A stretch of DNA of 64,000 nucleotides from Diatrype stigma (taxonomy: Eukaryota > Ascomycota > Sordariomycetes > Xylariales > Diatrypaceae), in the NCBI GenBank assembly GCA_022225965.2, contig JAKJXP020000023.1:124001-188000 (forward strand), given 5' to 3'. The notes under the pieces are model-generated. The model had not been told where the DNA came from, searched no databases, and saw only the letters and a program-made list of their open reading frames with translations. Shown one piece after another: positions 11,745 through 23,409 of this stretch. A program made the position numbers and the translations under genes. How positions within the stretch are numbered: position 1 is the first letter of the stretch; each line of letters starts with the position of its first letter.

Positions 11745-14700
11745 TCTCGGCCGAATGGGCTTTCGCAACGCCGAGTCGGTCCTCCTGCAACGTGGTTGGA
11801 AGCACGGCGATTGCGATTACGCATAGCATTCCAAATCCTCTACATAAAAGCACCATTAAGGTCGCTCCAGAAGGTAGCCAACGAAGGAGTTGAATGACGA
11901 TGACGACGACGATCTGTGTAATGTCGGCTAGGACTATCAGGAGAAGACTCGGACCTTTCCAAGCTGAGCGAGCCGGGCAGCCCCCCTCCTTAAATCCGTC
12001 CTTTTCTTTCCGTCTCTCATAGTATAGATGCATCCCCGAAAGCTTGCTTGCCTCGCAAGTGAGCAAGACCAACCAACCAGCCTGGATAGGTATCCCTGGG
12101 CTTATCAGACCTCGCTATCATCACAGAGCTCGTGATGATAAGATACAACATTGTAGGGTTGGTTACTCCACCCTACCGCTCCTTGCCTGATCGGTTGGCT
12201 GCCCCTGCTCCCACCCCGCATTCGGTTGCTCGGTGGATAGATAGATAGATAGCTGCCCGGGTGTCTTATACCTTTACTACCGGCGTGCGCCGAAGAGTGT
12301 CTATGTAAGAAAGTCCGTATAGTCTGCAGATTGGTGGTCTCCGTAGTAGAATTCGTGCCCGCGACAACAGGTACAGGAGGATTCGAAGCCGTATCATGAA
12401 CACCATATTATGAATCCACCCTCCTCTGTTGGAGTGAATGATGCCTGCTAGAGTGAGTTCACCCACTATGTGTCAAGATTTTTTCATGTGATAGGTACGA
12501 CATGCTCGGCCGGCTCCGAATGTCTTTTTATAGTGAGCGCATATGTCATTATACTGACTAATACGAGTTAAACTTCGAACATCGATCGTATCCATCGGGC
12601 TTTTGCCCACGATAACTTGATTAGACATGGTCAGGTTAAATACCATACGCAGACGTGGGCGAAACCACCCCTCCTTGCCTTCTTCTCTCCCCACCCCCCT
12701 CTCTCAAAAGCAGAAACTGGGTGCTAGGTCGCACAGAGGAGTGCATGAAAACCCGCATATCGCATCATCTAACTAGTATCCCAGCAGGACGGATCGCGTC
12801 GGTGAACCGACTGCGGAAATACAAGCCGATGCCATCTTGGCGATCGTTTCGTCCCTCGACTCGAAAGCGGTCGCTCTCCCCTCCCTACTACTATTCCTCT
12901 CTGTTCCTCATCCTGTCCCCTATCAGCCCCTTATGTGGGCTGTTATAGAGAGTTTATCGTTGCGGAAGAACCCAACAAGACAGGCTGATAGGGTACGCTG
13001 TGAAGCTAGATCGTGATGCATATGTTCATTCATACTATACTATAATACTACGCCTCATCATATACTTACGTATGCCTTATCTAAAGAAGAGTTGACACTG
13101 GTTGATTATAGACTTGGGTAGGTAGTATTTCGAGCTAACCGACCACGATACAGATGGCTGGCTTATTATGGCTGAGCTAACAGTGGTTTCAGCCCTCCTT
13201 GACTCGAGCTGATGATACGTAGGTTGGGTATCCGGGTGACTGAATGAGAGGCTGCATTGTACTATGCGGCCCCGGCTACTACGCAGGCGGGAATGGACCC
13301 CCGTCGCCCTCCCTACCTACCTGTCGCTACCGCTACGCACTGCCACCGCATCCCAACGGACGACCGATCTTGAGGCTGCTGTTCTGAGAACAGAACATCA
13401 GGCCGAGTGAGTGTGAGTGATGAGTGACCCCCATCCTGAAATTCTGCGATCCGGACGACAGGCCCTGTCGGACATCATCTCGAGCTATGCTCCAACCTGC
13501 CTAGCGACTTCGTATTTTCGTAATTTTTTTCGTATGGCTTTGCTTGCTCCGGTGCTTGCTGCGCGTATGATTGCTTCTGCCTTTATTGCTTGCCCGCGCT
13601 GCGATACGTAGACAAACAGGCGCGGATATTGTATCAAACTACCTCTATCCCACCTGGTGATTACCTAATCCTTGATGATTCGTTCATACCTAGTCTGGCG
13701 GTATTCAGGGGAATGAAACTTTGACTGCATACTATAGTAGGCAACTATAACTACCTAGGTAAGCACCCTAGCAATACGGGAACGAACTCTTAGCACGAGA
13801 GATAAGGCTAACTCAGCTGCATGGCAAGCAACGGCTAACTTACCTTAACAGTCACTTAATAAAACAAACATAATATAATATGTGTATGTAACTACTGGAT
13901 ATGTACATAGTTAGGTGGTTTGCCTGGTAATAGGGAATGGGATTGAAAAGACCTGGGCCGACCTTTTGACGAAGTCGCGTGACAACCCTCGAGTTGGCTA
14001 ACCTCTGGTACATCCATAGGCAGATAGGCACACAAGCAGACAAGGTACATAATAACTAAGTAGAGAGTCAGCGTCAACTCGTCCCCGCTGGTTGGCGCAG
14101 CTAAGGATTGATCCTCGCGATAGGTAGGGGGTCGGTAAGGCGGGTCTGGACCCTGGTTTGATCTGCAAGACATGTTCTTGTGCTGCAAGTGGCGGAGTAG
14201 GTAGTGAGGTGCCCATTGTACTGCGCAAGCTGCGGGACCCTCGGCTGTATTATGGTATATAGAGGTGGCACAATGACTACTTTACTTTTTCATTTCCTTG
14301 TGACGATAGTCAAGCCGCATCGCAATGAGTATACCCGCTCGATTCTCCCGGCTAGTTACATACTATAGTAGGATGATGAAGCTCGGCCAGCTCGGTGACG
14401 ATAGGGACTAGCATACTTATACTAGCGGTAGGGCCTAGCAAGCGAACAACGCCGATGCATCGTTTATTGGTTTAGTTTATGACCGCTCTAAACGACGATC
14501 AGAGGAGATCATATTTATATACATACTTATATATATGTATATATGTATACACGGGGCCAAACCCCACGGTTGATTGTTTCGCTACCGACCTACCTACTTA
14601 CATAGTACGTACATAGGTGGCTTCAGACAGCAATCCATCTTGGCTGCTGAGGGGTGAGTGACGGCTGTTCTTTTACCAGGTACGAGGTACACGTGGAACA

Positions 14701-16094
14701 ATACTACTCTGCTACTCCAGAAAAGTTGAGGCTCTGAACGATTTAAGTATTAATAGCTCAACCTCTCTTGAACATAGTAAGCTCACCTACCTATGTATAT
14801 ATCGTATACCGTGGTTGCGATGACGGTATAAGTTGAGGGTTTATATTCAACCAGTCGTTTCACCTGCACAAGAGAGGACGTATCAGAACGTATAGATATC
14901 GGGAGAGTGGCAGTGGCTGTGTAAGCCCTTCCGACTGAAAAATTCGAGGGATCAAACACCAGGCCAAGATGTTTCTGATCCCATTGTATCAGATGATATT
15001 GGACTTTTGTTGAGCACATGGGTAAGCAGGCGGATATATATCACTCGGTGTACACAGGCGGCTGCTTTCGTCTAACCCGGATTCTGCATCTGACGATAAT
15101 GTTCCGTTGTGCTTAAACTGGGGCTATCACCGGGCGGTCAATCTAGGACATGGAGACTCTGGGGTTGTCCAATAATGAAAGCAATCAACAGGGGTTATTA
15201 CCCCGATTTCTGTTTGTACGATTTTTGTATTTTTTTTCTTCTTCTTTCTTTGAAAATTAATTATATGGCTGCAGGTAATAGATCCACCACATAAGTAGCG
15301 TGCAATGGCGGGAAGCATTGTCGCAAACTGGAGTGTCGTCGATCGAGGGTTTGTCCAAGAATTGGCCTCTCGGGTGATTAACGCGTGCCAGAGGTACAAA
15401 CAACATAATGGAGATTCCAAATGGAAATCGATAGCACGAGATACCTTGGGTACCGCTATTAGATAGTTGCTACATAGTAAGGCCCTAGGGAACGGATGAT
15501 AATTATCTGCCCTACATGAGACATCCCAATCTGACGTCCCTAGTCCGCCAATGTACATAATCTAAGACAACATTCGCTTAGAGAGACCAGTCACAAGCGT
15601 GGAGGCGCTAATCCATGCAATCGCTATCTTGGCTGTATTTTAGCCTCCTAGCAGCGAGCATTCCAGCATCCCATCGTCTTATCTTAGGCGAGGGAAGGAT
15701 CTAGAGCCGGTATTCCTCAGTCGGTTTGCTGAACGGCGGGAAGAGGCTTTTTGGGTCGAGGTCTTCGAAGCAAGCACATGATTGCGCCGTAAGCCGCCTC
15801 GTCATTCCTTCCACTGTGCTCTTCTGCTCTTCGAGATAGTCAGGTTACCTAGGTATCATAGCTGAGAGGAGAGAAGCACGCACTGCATTATATCTCCGTC
15901 TTCACATGATTGGTAAACAGATCTTCATAGAGAATGATAAAGTAGAGGGCCAAACAAGGATGTCTAGCGTACGATTGGATTTACCAGCTTACTTTTAAAG
16001 TTTAATTCACATGGTAGCTGCGCGCTTGCGTAGGTACCTTTTATCTCTATCGTGATATTCGGCGATAGACAACCCTGGACAGCGTTGAAGGGCC
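11745..16094. other. 4.35-kb gene-free region
   Basis: No ORF here has a family pattern, codon bias or splice structure resembling the real genes nearby. The sequence is rich in short CTAC/GTAG and GATA runs (for example 12236-12252), A+T patches (14505-14545) and a pyrimidine tract at 15228-15250. It may hold unrecognised non-coding transcripts or decayed repeats. Base composition is intermediate and it does not look fully RIP-mutated. Confidence 0.55.
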
Positions 16095-16102
16095 GTGAAA
16101 AA
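16095..16102. repeat. Left 8-bp target-site duplication
   Basis: GTGAAAAA directly precedes the left inverted terminal repeat and is repeated exactly at 17331-17338 directly after the right one. An 8-bp duplication is typical of hAT-type insertions. Confidence 0.8.
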
Positions 16103-17330
16103 GAGCCACCCTATTGAGGCCTTGAAACAATTGAGGCTATGCTCCACTTCTGGATTTCCACTCGGCTGCCACCTGCCACCCACCCACCTACCTACCTACT
16201 TACCTACCTACCTACCTACCTACCTACCTACCTACCTACCTACCTACCTACCTACCTACCTACCTACCTACCTACCTACCTACCTACCTACCTACCTACT
16301 TATCCACCTATCCACCTATTTACTTAATTACCTACTTACTTACTTACTTACTTACTTATTTACTTATTATTTAATTTTTTAAATTTTAACCTTTAGTTTA
16401 AAATAATTAATATATTAATATATTAATTTATTTTTATTATAAAATTAAATTTATATAATGTTTTTTATAAAGAAATTATTATAATATAATAAAAATAACG
16501 CGGTTTAATTAAAATTTTTAATTTTTATATAATATATAATATTTATTTTAATTATAATTACGTTATTTTACTTTATTTCTTATATATATTAATAGTTTTA
16601 AAATTATTACCTTTATAGTTATAAAATTTTTAATATATTTTAATATATATATTATAAAACTAATAAAGTAATTACTTTATAATAATTTAAAAATATATAA
16701 AATCTTTTATTTAATATACTTTTAAAGTATTATAATATTATTTAAAGCGTATTATTTTATATAAAGTTTTTATTATTTATTAAACGTTTTATAATGTTTT
16801 AAAATAAGTTATTATAATTATATATAAGTATTATTATCTTTAAATAATAAGTTTTAAATAATGCTTTTAAGTAATATTATTACGATTATTTAATATAATT
16901 TATATTAATTTTATAAGTTTTTTAAGTTTTAATTATTATTAAATATTTATAAAAATATATATTAAAGATTTTATTATTATTAAAGCTTTATATTAAAAAA
17001 GTTTAAAGTTTATTATAAATATAAAATATAAATATATAAAAAATTAATTATAAAATAATTAATTCGTTATTATTTTATTATATCTTTATATTAAAGATTA
17101 TTAATAAAGATATTTTAAAAAGATTAATAAATTTTTAAAAAAGCATTAAGTAAGTAAATAAGTAAGTAAGTAAGTAAATAGGTAAGTAGGTAAGTAAGTA
17201 GGCAGGTAGGTAGGTAAGTAGGTAGGTGGGTGGATGGGTGGGTGTGTAGGTGGGTGGCAGGTGGCAGCCGAGTGGAAATCCAGAAGTGGAGCATAGCCTC
17301 AATTGTTTTAAGGCCTCAATAGGGTGGCTC
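16103..17330. mobile_element. 1,228-bp inverted-repeat DNA transposon remnant with RIP-like interior
   Basis: The outer 82 bp (16103-16184 and 17330-17249) form an inverted repeat beginning GAGCCACCCTATTGAGG, with one mismatch at position 22 that is a CpA-to-TpA change on the right arm. Inside each arm sits an inverted CTAC/GTAG microsatellite (16183-16360 left, about 17150-17248 right) that drifts toward TTAC and TTAT inward. The core, about 16370-17150, is almost pure A and T with no coding sequence. It is bounded by an exact 8-bp duplication GTGAAAAA, so it inserted by a cut-and-paste mechanism. The 8-bp duplication suggests hAT; long terminal repeats are more usual for Mutator-like or MITE elements. 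With no transposase visible, it is either a non-autonomous element or an element whose interior was destroyed by RIP. The boundaries are firm; the superfamily is an inference. Confidence 0.87.
16183..16312 (+). repeat. (CTAC)n microsatellite in left terminal repeat
   Basis: About 30 tandem copies of the tetramer CTAC, almost pure, followed to about 16360 by degenerate TTAC/TTAT units. It lies just inside the left inverted repeat, and its counterpart (GTAG/GTAA units, 17150-17248) lies in the matching place on the right arm, so it is part of the mobile element. Confidence 0.9.
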
Positions 17331-17338
17331 GTGAAAAA
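17331..17338. repeat. Right 8-bp target-site duplication
   Basis: GTGAAAAA immediately after the right terminal repeat, identical to 16095-16102. Confidence 0.8.
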
Positions 17339-17475
17339 CTGGTCCGAGAAGATCGTCTCGGCTCCCTCTCCCCCCTCTCCCTCTCCCTGGACCTCGGGAC
17401 CATCCAGATGTCCATCCCTCCCTCCCTATAGCGCCTGTGCTACCACACGAGGAGGATTCCAGCTACATATGTAGT

Positions 17476-17502
17476 TACATACATACATACATACATACAT
17501 AC
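17476..17502 (+). repeat. (ACAT)n microsatellite
   Basis: About seven tandem copies of ACAT just beyond the inverted-repeat transposon. Confidence 0.8.
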
Positions 17503-18427
17503 GTACAAAGCAGATAGGAAACCTATTATAGCCTATAGGGTGAGGGGAAGGTGTGCGGTGTGCACAATACAGACCTAAGGTAGACACATACAGGTATGTA
17601 TGCGAAGCCTATTATATGTGCTTAGATACCGGTACTACATATATCTCCAACCCGTCAAATGGTTTGGTTCGTCTGCTTTAGGCAAGTACTTCGTACATAT
17701 CTGTACCTACTACGCAGCAGGGTTGGTCCTGTACATACAAAGGTAGTGACGCAGTGGCCAGCTAATGCAGCTGGATGTTCCCTATCTGCCCAGCCTACGT
17801 ACTTTTGCTTCGCCCTCACTACCAGCAATGTATGTACCTCGTCTACATGTATGTAGGTACCGATATGTACACCATGTACGTATTGTGCACGTCCACAAAC
17901 ACTTGCGATACACGGACACAGCAGCATCCAACATGCCTCTCTCTCTTGACATCTTGACATCTTGACATTTCCCTTTTTACTCCGATCTTCCTGTCTGATA
18001 TACCCCTCGTCGTTCATGGTTATCTCCCTTGCTCTTCCTAAGGTATCCTTAGCTCCCTGATTACCTACCTAAGGTAAGCTTCTGCATGCATTCTGCATGC
18101 GTGCAGGTGGCTAGTCTCGCCCACCTCAGGTAGGTATCTGTGTACGCCGACGCAGGGTGATGTATGCATGGTGTCCAGTATCTACATTGTAGGTATCTAC
18201 ACTTACATCGGGTACTAGGCAGTACGTACCGATAACGTTTTCGATATTACTCGACTACCAGCCCGTTCTGCAGCCTATCCGCATCCCTCTTCTTCCCCAA
18301 TCTCACTCTCCCGACCCTCCATGTCACCTATATGCGCTCCATTATCGCCAATTGCTGGATGATAATAATCCCTTTAACTCCTCGTTGCTAGCTATCACCT
18401 ATCATCCTGATGCGTAGTACACACTGA

Positions 18428-18457
18428 CAACACCAACACCAACACCAACACCAACAC
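18428..18457 (+). repeat. (CACCAA)n hexanucleotide repeat
   Basis: Five near-perfect copies about 0.5 kb upstream of the rhodopsin-like gene. Confidence 0.8.
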
Positions 18458-18980
18458 TAAACCGCCGCAAGTCACGACGTCGGCCCCCAAAGGCAGCAGA
18501 GACAGACAACAGAGAACAGAGACAAATATCGGGGAAAGGGAGAAACAGAGTTCCTGACCATCGCCATCTTCTACCATGCGTATATGTAGCTGGACGACAG
18601 ATTTAATGTTGCCGCAATTAGCTAAAAGTGACCGCTACAATCGCATTGTTAAAAAACCGGGGAGACTCGATATATCACTGTCACTCTATATCAGACCCTC
18701 ACGGACCACCCTTTCAACGTCATAGCCATTCGTTTTCGAGCCGCACCCCATTAGTCTTCTGCCGACTAGTAATAGCATTTGCGACGCCGTTTTGAGTTTG
18801 CCAGACACGGTCTCGAGCTGTTCCGGACGGAACACATGTCGCGGTGTAGCCCATGACGAGAAATCCCTATACTGACCTTTTCTCGCTGCCGGCCTGCGAC
18901 CCCGAAGAAGAGACCTCGTTCCCCCGCTCGTCCCCTCTACGGAGGTTGACGGGCGTGGCCAGTTTGTAGTAGAGCCGACC

Positions 18981-20613
18981 ATGACGCTCTACTCCTCGCC
19001 GCCGCCGCCGCATACCCTGGAACAGGATAAACCAACGCTCCTCGTCTGTTGGTGGATCACGCTGTTTTGTACGACCATAATTCTCCTGCGCGTTGCTGGC
19101 CGCTTCGTTCGGTCAGAAAAGCTGTTCAAGGAAGACAGGACGGCCGCATTAGCCATACTCCCTCTCTTCTTGCGCATGGGATGTGTTCACATTGCTTTGT
19201 TGTACGGCACGAACAACACCCAATTCCCACCTGAGATGTTACCCCTTTCGGACGAGGAAATGCGAAGAAGAACTCTTGGTAGCGGACTGGTTCTTGCGAG
19301 CCGGATGTTCTATGCGGCAACGTATGTAGTCTCCCGTTACGGCGCAATCTTGCATACCGCTAGGTTACCCGCTGTGCCTCATACGATCTATCTCCTTTGG
19401 GGTCTTGTTGAGTACTAGCATCATTAACCTTCTTTTCAACTATAGGCTCTGGATTCTGAAAAGTGCGGTCTTGGAATTCTTCAAGCGCTTGACAAGCACT
19501 ACCTGGAAACGATCGCACGAGATCACCTTGATTTTTATACGAATCACGCTCGTCGTCACGTTCATTGCCGTCCTCATATCGGATCTTGCTGAATGCCGTC
19601 CGTTCCATGGTTATTGGCAGGTATTGCCAGACCCTGGAGGCCGGTGCCGGCAGGGCTATGTTCAACTCATCACCATGGCATGCTGCAACGTCATCACCGA
19701 CCTTCTCTTGGTCTTCTTTCCAGTGCCGATTATCCTACGGAGCCACATGAACACCAAGAAGAAGATCCAGCTCGTTATGCTGTTCTCTTTGAGCCTGGCT
19801 GTCGTTGTAGTAACGTTATATCGAGTTCCTCATGTCATATGGGCGCAAGGAAGCCAGCAGACCCGATCGTTACTAGCATCTGTCGAGCTCTTTTTCGCCA
19901 CGGCCGCAGCCAATGCTCTTGTTCTCGGTTCTTTTGTTCGAGATCGTGGTGTCAAGAAGATGAAGTTTCGACGCACTTCCGTCGCTGCTGACTCTATAGA
20001 CCAGGCGTCCAACCGCCGGCCTACGATTCATAGACAATGGGGCAGCGATGAAGATCTGGTCAGGGACCTGGGACTCGGCGTGGACAGTGAAATCCGGGAG
20101 GAGTTGCAGGGAAGTGTCAGGCGAAACTCAGTCCCACCACGATGTTCACCTGTTCCAACCGCCAGTGTAGCCGACGACATAAAGAATTGGCGATTTCCAC
20201 AGCGGCAACCCAGCAATGCAGAGCGTAGTGACGATTCTCTAATGGCTCGGGAGCAGCTCAGCGCGTCTCGGAGTAACTCGAGCGCGACGCCTCGCAGGGT
20301 TTCGTTTTTCGATGCGGGAGGTTTACTCGAGAGCGATGTTCCCCGAAGTATACGAGACAGTGTCAATTCCAGCCTGGATCGGACATCACCTCAGCAAACA
20401 CCGACACCTACGATGACCGCTACTCCCAATGGCTATCGTCGTGGCTCCCAAACACTGCTTCACGACTTGGGCAATCTGTTCTCGTCGAGACAGAGCAGGG
20501 CGAGTCTGAAGATGGGAACCGAATTACAACCGATCCCTCAACACCCTCGCGAATATAAACACGACGAGCAAAACCTACCTGAGCTTGTGGATGCCGGCGG
20601 TCTACTAAAGTAA
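18981..20613 (+). CDS. Seven-transmembrane rhodopsin-domain fungal integral membrane protein
   Basis: Resembles the large fungal family of seven-helix 'rhodopsin domain' membrane proteins (PTH11-related, here without a CFEM domain); most have no known ligand. Exons 18981-19321 and 19446-20613, with a GTATGT donor and ACTATAG acceptor, give 502 residues. Seven hydrophobic segments can be read, including WWITLFCTTIILLRV, LAILPLFLRMGCVHIALLY, RITLVVTFIAVLISDLAEC, ITMACCNVITDLLLVFFPV, QLVMLFSLSLAVVVVTLYRV and LLASVELFFATAAANALVLG. FYAAT-LWILKSAVLEFFKRL across the splice junction is a family feature. About 200 residues follow as a hydrophilic, Ser-rich tail, probably cytoplasmic, in which DAGGLL occurs twice, once at the very C terminus. 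Function and ligand are unknown. Confidence 0.85.
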
Positions 20614-22393
20614 CCAGGCCCAAGGATCGTCGATACCTCCTTTTCTGTCACCTCTACCTAACGAAACACACCTTTTTTTTTCCTTTTCCTCTTACGAAAT
20701 TACGACGTTCACGCAACTTCCTACCACGCCTGTATTATTAGTCGGCAAATGTACGGCTTATGGTTTACTGGGGAGTATCTGAAGACTATACTATACCTAT
20801 CTATATTTCTAATCGCCTTTTTAGTCGAGATAGAGCTTCGGGTACTGGGAGATCATACCTTGGCGTTTAACTGGTCTGAGGCTTATTTGGCGAACAACGC
20901 CGCTCGATGTGGGAGCAGGGACGGGACGGGGAAGGGGCGCACATGGCATCACGGGCTTTAGGGACGGGGGCAGACAATGCGATATTCAAAAAGGAATGGA
21001 TAATCAAAGTGCGCCTAGTATGCCTAGTGCGGGGGGCGCTGGCTTTTGTTTTTTGTTTTTTCTCTTGCCTTTCCCTCTAATCATAGTGAAAATATAGGCC
21101 AGTGGTGTCACGGGGGATCTCGTGTTCGAGTATTCCGAGAGGTTTCCATGGTTCGAAACCCCGTCACCTTCCGGTCCGGCCGGTGTTCTCTGGCGTGGGT
21201 TCGAGTCATGAATGGTGTTATGTGTTGTATTTCATTGGCTTTCGGTTTGCTTTTTGCGGTTTCAAGTATTATACCCCCTCTGCGAATGGAGAATGGCGGA
21301 TACCACCTGGTAGTGGGACGGGTCGGTGAGGAAACGAACGGGTGGATGGATGGATGGATGGATGTACGATATTTGCCTGCTCTTCCTAGGCTCAGGCTTA
21401 CTTGGCTCTTCATTGTGAGATATCAATTCTAGATGGGCTTCCTATAACGAGGTAAACTTCACTAGCTTCGTTGGAGAATAGAAGAGAGCAGAGGCACAAG
21501 AACTCTGCTGGTCCTGAACTTGATATTAATGGCTTGCTGCTGCTTGTGTATGCTATGCTATGTTGGTTTAGTGCTTGCTTCTGTCTCATACCTGGATGGG
21601 TTGTCAGTGCCAGGTTTCTAGGCGAGGAGAACGAACAAACACAGGCCGCCTGGCGAAAGAGTCAGAGGTTACTGAGATAACGTGAGGTAGGTGAGAGATA
21701 ACTTTGCAGCTTGCTCGCCTACTGGAATGCCTAGTATTTTCAGAATAGACATCGAAATACCTAGGTCAGTGAGCAGATAATATAGACAGATGAGATCCTC
21801 CTCTAGTGTACGGATAAGTCTACTACAGGAATATGGTTCAGATATCCATCCATACAGCATAGTTAGACATATTTCTGTATTCTATCACGAGCCTTCCACT
21901 TTGCACCATGTGAAACTCCCTGTTACCAAGTAACTAGGTGTTGACTCTACGGATAGACGTTAATAGCATGAAGAAAGGCAAGAGGGAAAAGAATAAACAG
22001 CTGGTTATACTTTGTTCAGCACTGTTCCGTCACGGCCAAGAGCCTTCTTCCGGTGAACCGAGCGAATATGCATTAATTATTAGCTGGTCCAATGAGAAAA
22101 AGCTTCACGGGCAGCTAGCTCTAGCAGAGACAAAACTGAAATAGGTGCCTTCAACCGCAGACCCTGACCAACGCCATCCTACCCATCGAAATATCAAATT
22201 TGTCATTCATGCACACGCGCGCGGACGCCTTTCTGGACGATGCTTCCTGTCTCGTGATCTCTCCCCTTCCGTTCTTTTGCTGTCTTCCTCTTACTTGATT
22301 GCTTTCTTCCCCCACCCCTCCCGTTCGCTTCCACCGCCAACCACCAGGTCGTGGTAGGGGTATAGATGTCCTCTCTCTCTATATCTCTCTCTC
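20614..22393. other. 1.78-kb spacer between convergent genes
   Basis: Lies between the 3' ends of the rhodopsin-like gene and RPB5. It has a T-rich stretch (21040-21065), a (GGAT)n run at 21342-21364 and a compact set of nested inverted repeats at 21104-21168 with tRNA-like TTCGA motifs (see findings). No protein gene was recognised. CT-rich sequence at 22340-22392 belongs to the RPB5 3' flank. Confidence 0.5.
21342..21364 (+). repeat. (GGAT)n microsatellite
   Basis: Between five and six tandem GGAT tetramers in the spacer downstream of the rhodopsin-like gene. Confidence 0.8.
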
Positions 22394-23409
22394 TCATACA
22401 CACAAGCGGTAACTGGCGTAGCGGCCGGCGGTCTCGCTCTTGCGGATGATCTTGACGACCTGGCCGCGGCGTATGCCGAAGTACTTGGCGACGGGGTCCT
22501 TCTGGAGGATGCGGGGCAGCTGGGTCTCCTTGAGGCGGTAGCGCTTGAGCAGGGCGGCCTTCTCCTCGCGGCTGAGGATGACGTGGCGGGGCACGAGGTC
22601 GTGGTGGGTGATGTTGACGAGCATGTCGCCCTCGAGGAACCACTCGATCGAGGTCCACTGGGCGAAGCGCGCGATCTCCTTCTTGGCCGTCGCCGACACG
22701 GCCACGTGCGACACCAGGATCCCCGTCCGGTAGTGGTTGTCCGAGCAGAACTTGCCGAACTTGCGCATCTGCTCCGCGCCCAGGGCCGAGTCGTTGAGGA
22801 ACTCGGCCCAGATCGTCCCGATCTCCGGCTGCGGGTCCGGGTTCGACGGCGTCGCCGGCGGCGTGTACTTGCGCAGCATGTCCTGGCTGGGCCGGGCGGA
22901 GAAGTTGAGCTTGCCGCGTCTGTTGGGGTAGGCAAAGTTATTAGTGATCAACTTCTTGCGATCATAGCTCGGTCCGTAAGGGTTTTTTTCTTTCTTTTCT
23001 TTCCCATCATCGTCTAGGTGGAGTGTCGGGGTGCAGATAAACAAAGAAAGAGGCCAGCCTACATTATGGAGCCATCGGCGGCGCAGTATTGCACCTTGAA
23101 TTGCTCGAGAGAGATCTTGACTTCTTCCTCGGCCAGCTCGTAGCCCTAAGAGCGCAGTGATATTAGCAAAGCAAAACAACCCATCCTCCGGTCAATCTTG
23201 GTAGCAAGCGGTGGAGTTGTTCCGGAAAGGACACCGGGAAACAAAGCAGAGAACGCCGTCCTTGAAAAGACCATTGGGACTACAATATAGTTGCACATGC
23301 GAAAACATACCCGGTCATAGACCATCTCGTGGACGGTTCTCCAGGCGCGCCATGTTCGGACCACCAGCTTCTCGTTCGCCTCGTTCGATGCGTCGTCAAT
23401 ATCTGCCAT
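22394..23409 (-). CDS. RPB5: DNA-directed RNA polymerases I, II and III subunit RPABC1 (RPB5)
   Basis: Shared subunit of the three nuclear RNA polymerases, forming part of the lower jaw near incoming DNA. Three exons, 23409-23311, 23145-23063 and 22919-22394, splice in frame to 235 residues (family usually 210-220). Exon 1 encodes MADIDDASNEANEKLVVRTW; exon 2 gives GYELAEEEVKISLEQF; exon 3 starts RGKLNFSARPSQDML. The C-terminal assembly domain is unmistakable: HHDLVPRHVILS, DPVAKYFGIRRGQVVKIIR, and SETAGRYASYRLCV at the very end, as in other RPB5 proteins. Introns are 165 and 143 nt, long for this window. The gene is divergent from BFR1 across a 1.37-kb spacer. Confidence 0.96.

Larger units (their letters stand above)
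17339..18980. other. 1.64-kb spacer upstream of the rhodopsin-like gene
   Basis: No gene recognised. It contains an (ACAT)n run at 17476-17502, many short GTAG/CTAC motifs, one TACTTCGTA copy (17687-17695), and a (CACCAA)n run at 18428-18457. Overlapping short ORFs at 17655-18017 come from low-complexity sequence. Confidence 0.55.

Noticed and set aside
12655..12948. 97-codon plus-strand ORF in the gene desert
   Set aside because: Ser/Pro-rich low complexity, no splice or promoter support, no recognisable domain.
16095..16382. ORF of Leu-Pro-Thr-Tyr repeats
   Set aside because: It is simply a translation of the CTAC microsatellite inside the transposon arm.
16370..17150. Centromere-like or mitochondrial insertion as the cause of the A+T block
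   Set aside because: The block is enclosed exactly by terminal inverted repeats and a target duplication, and no mitochondrial gene pattern is visible.
21090..21210. tRNA gene
   Set aside because: A- and B-box-like words occur, but the acceptor and T-arm stems do not pair correctly; kept only as a structural finding.
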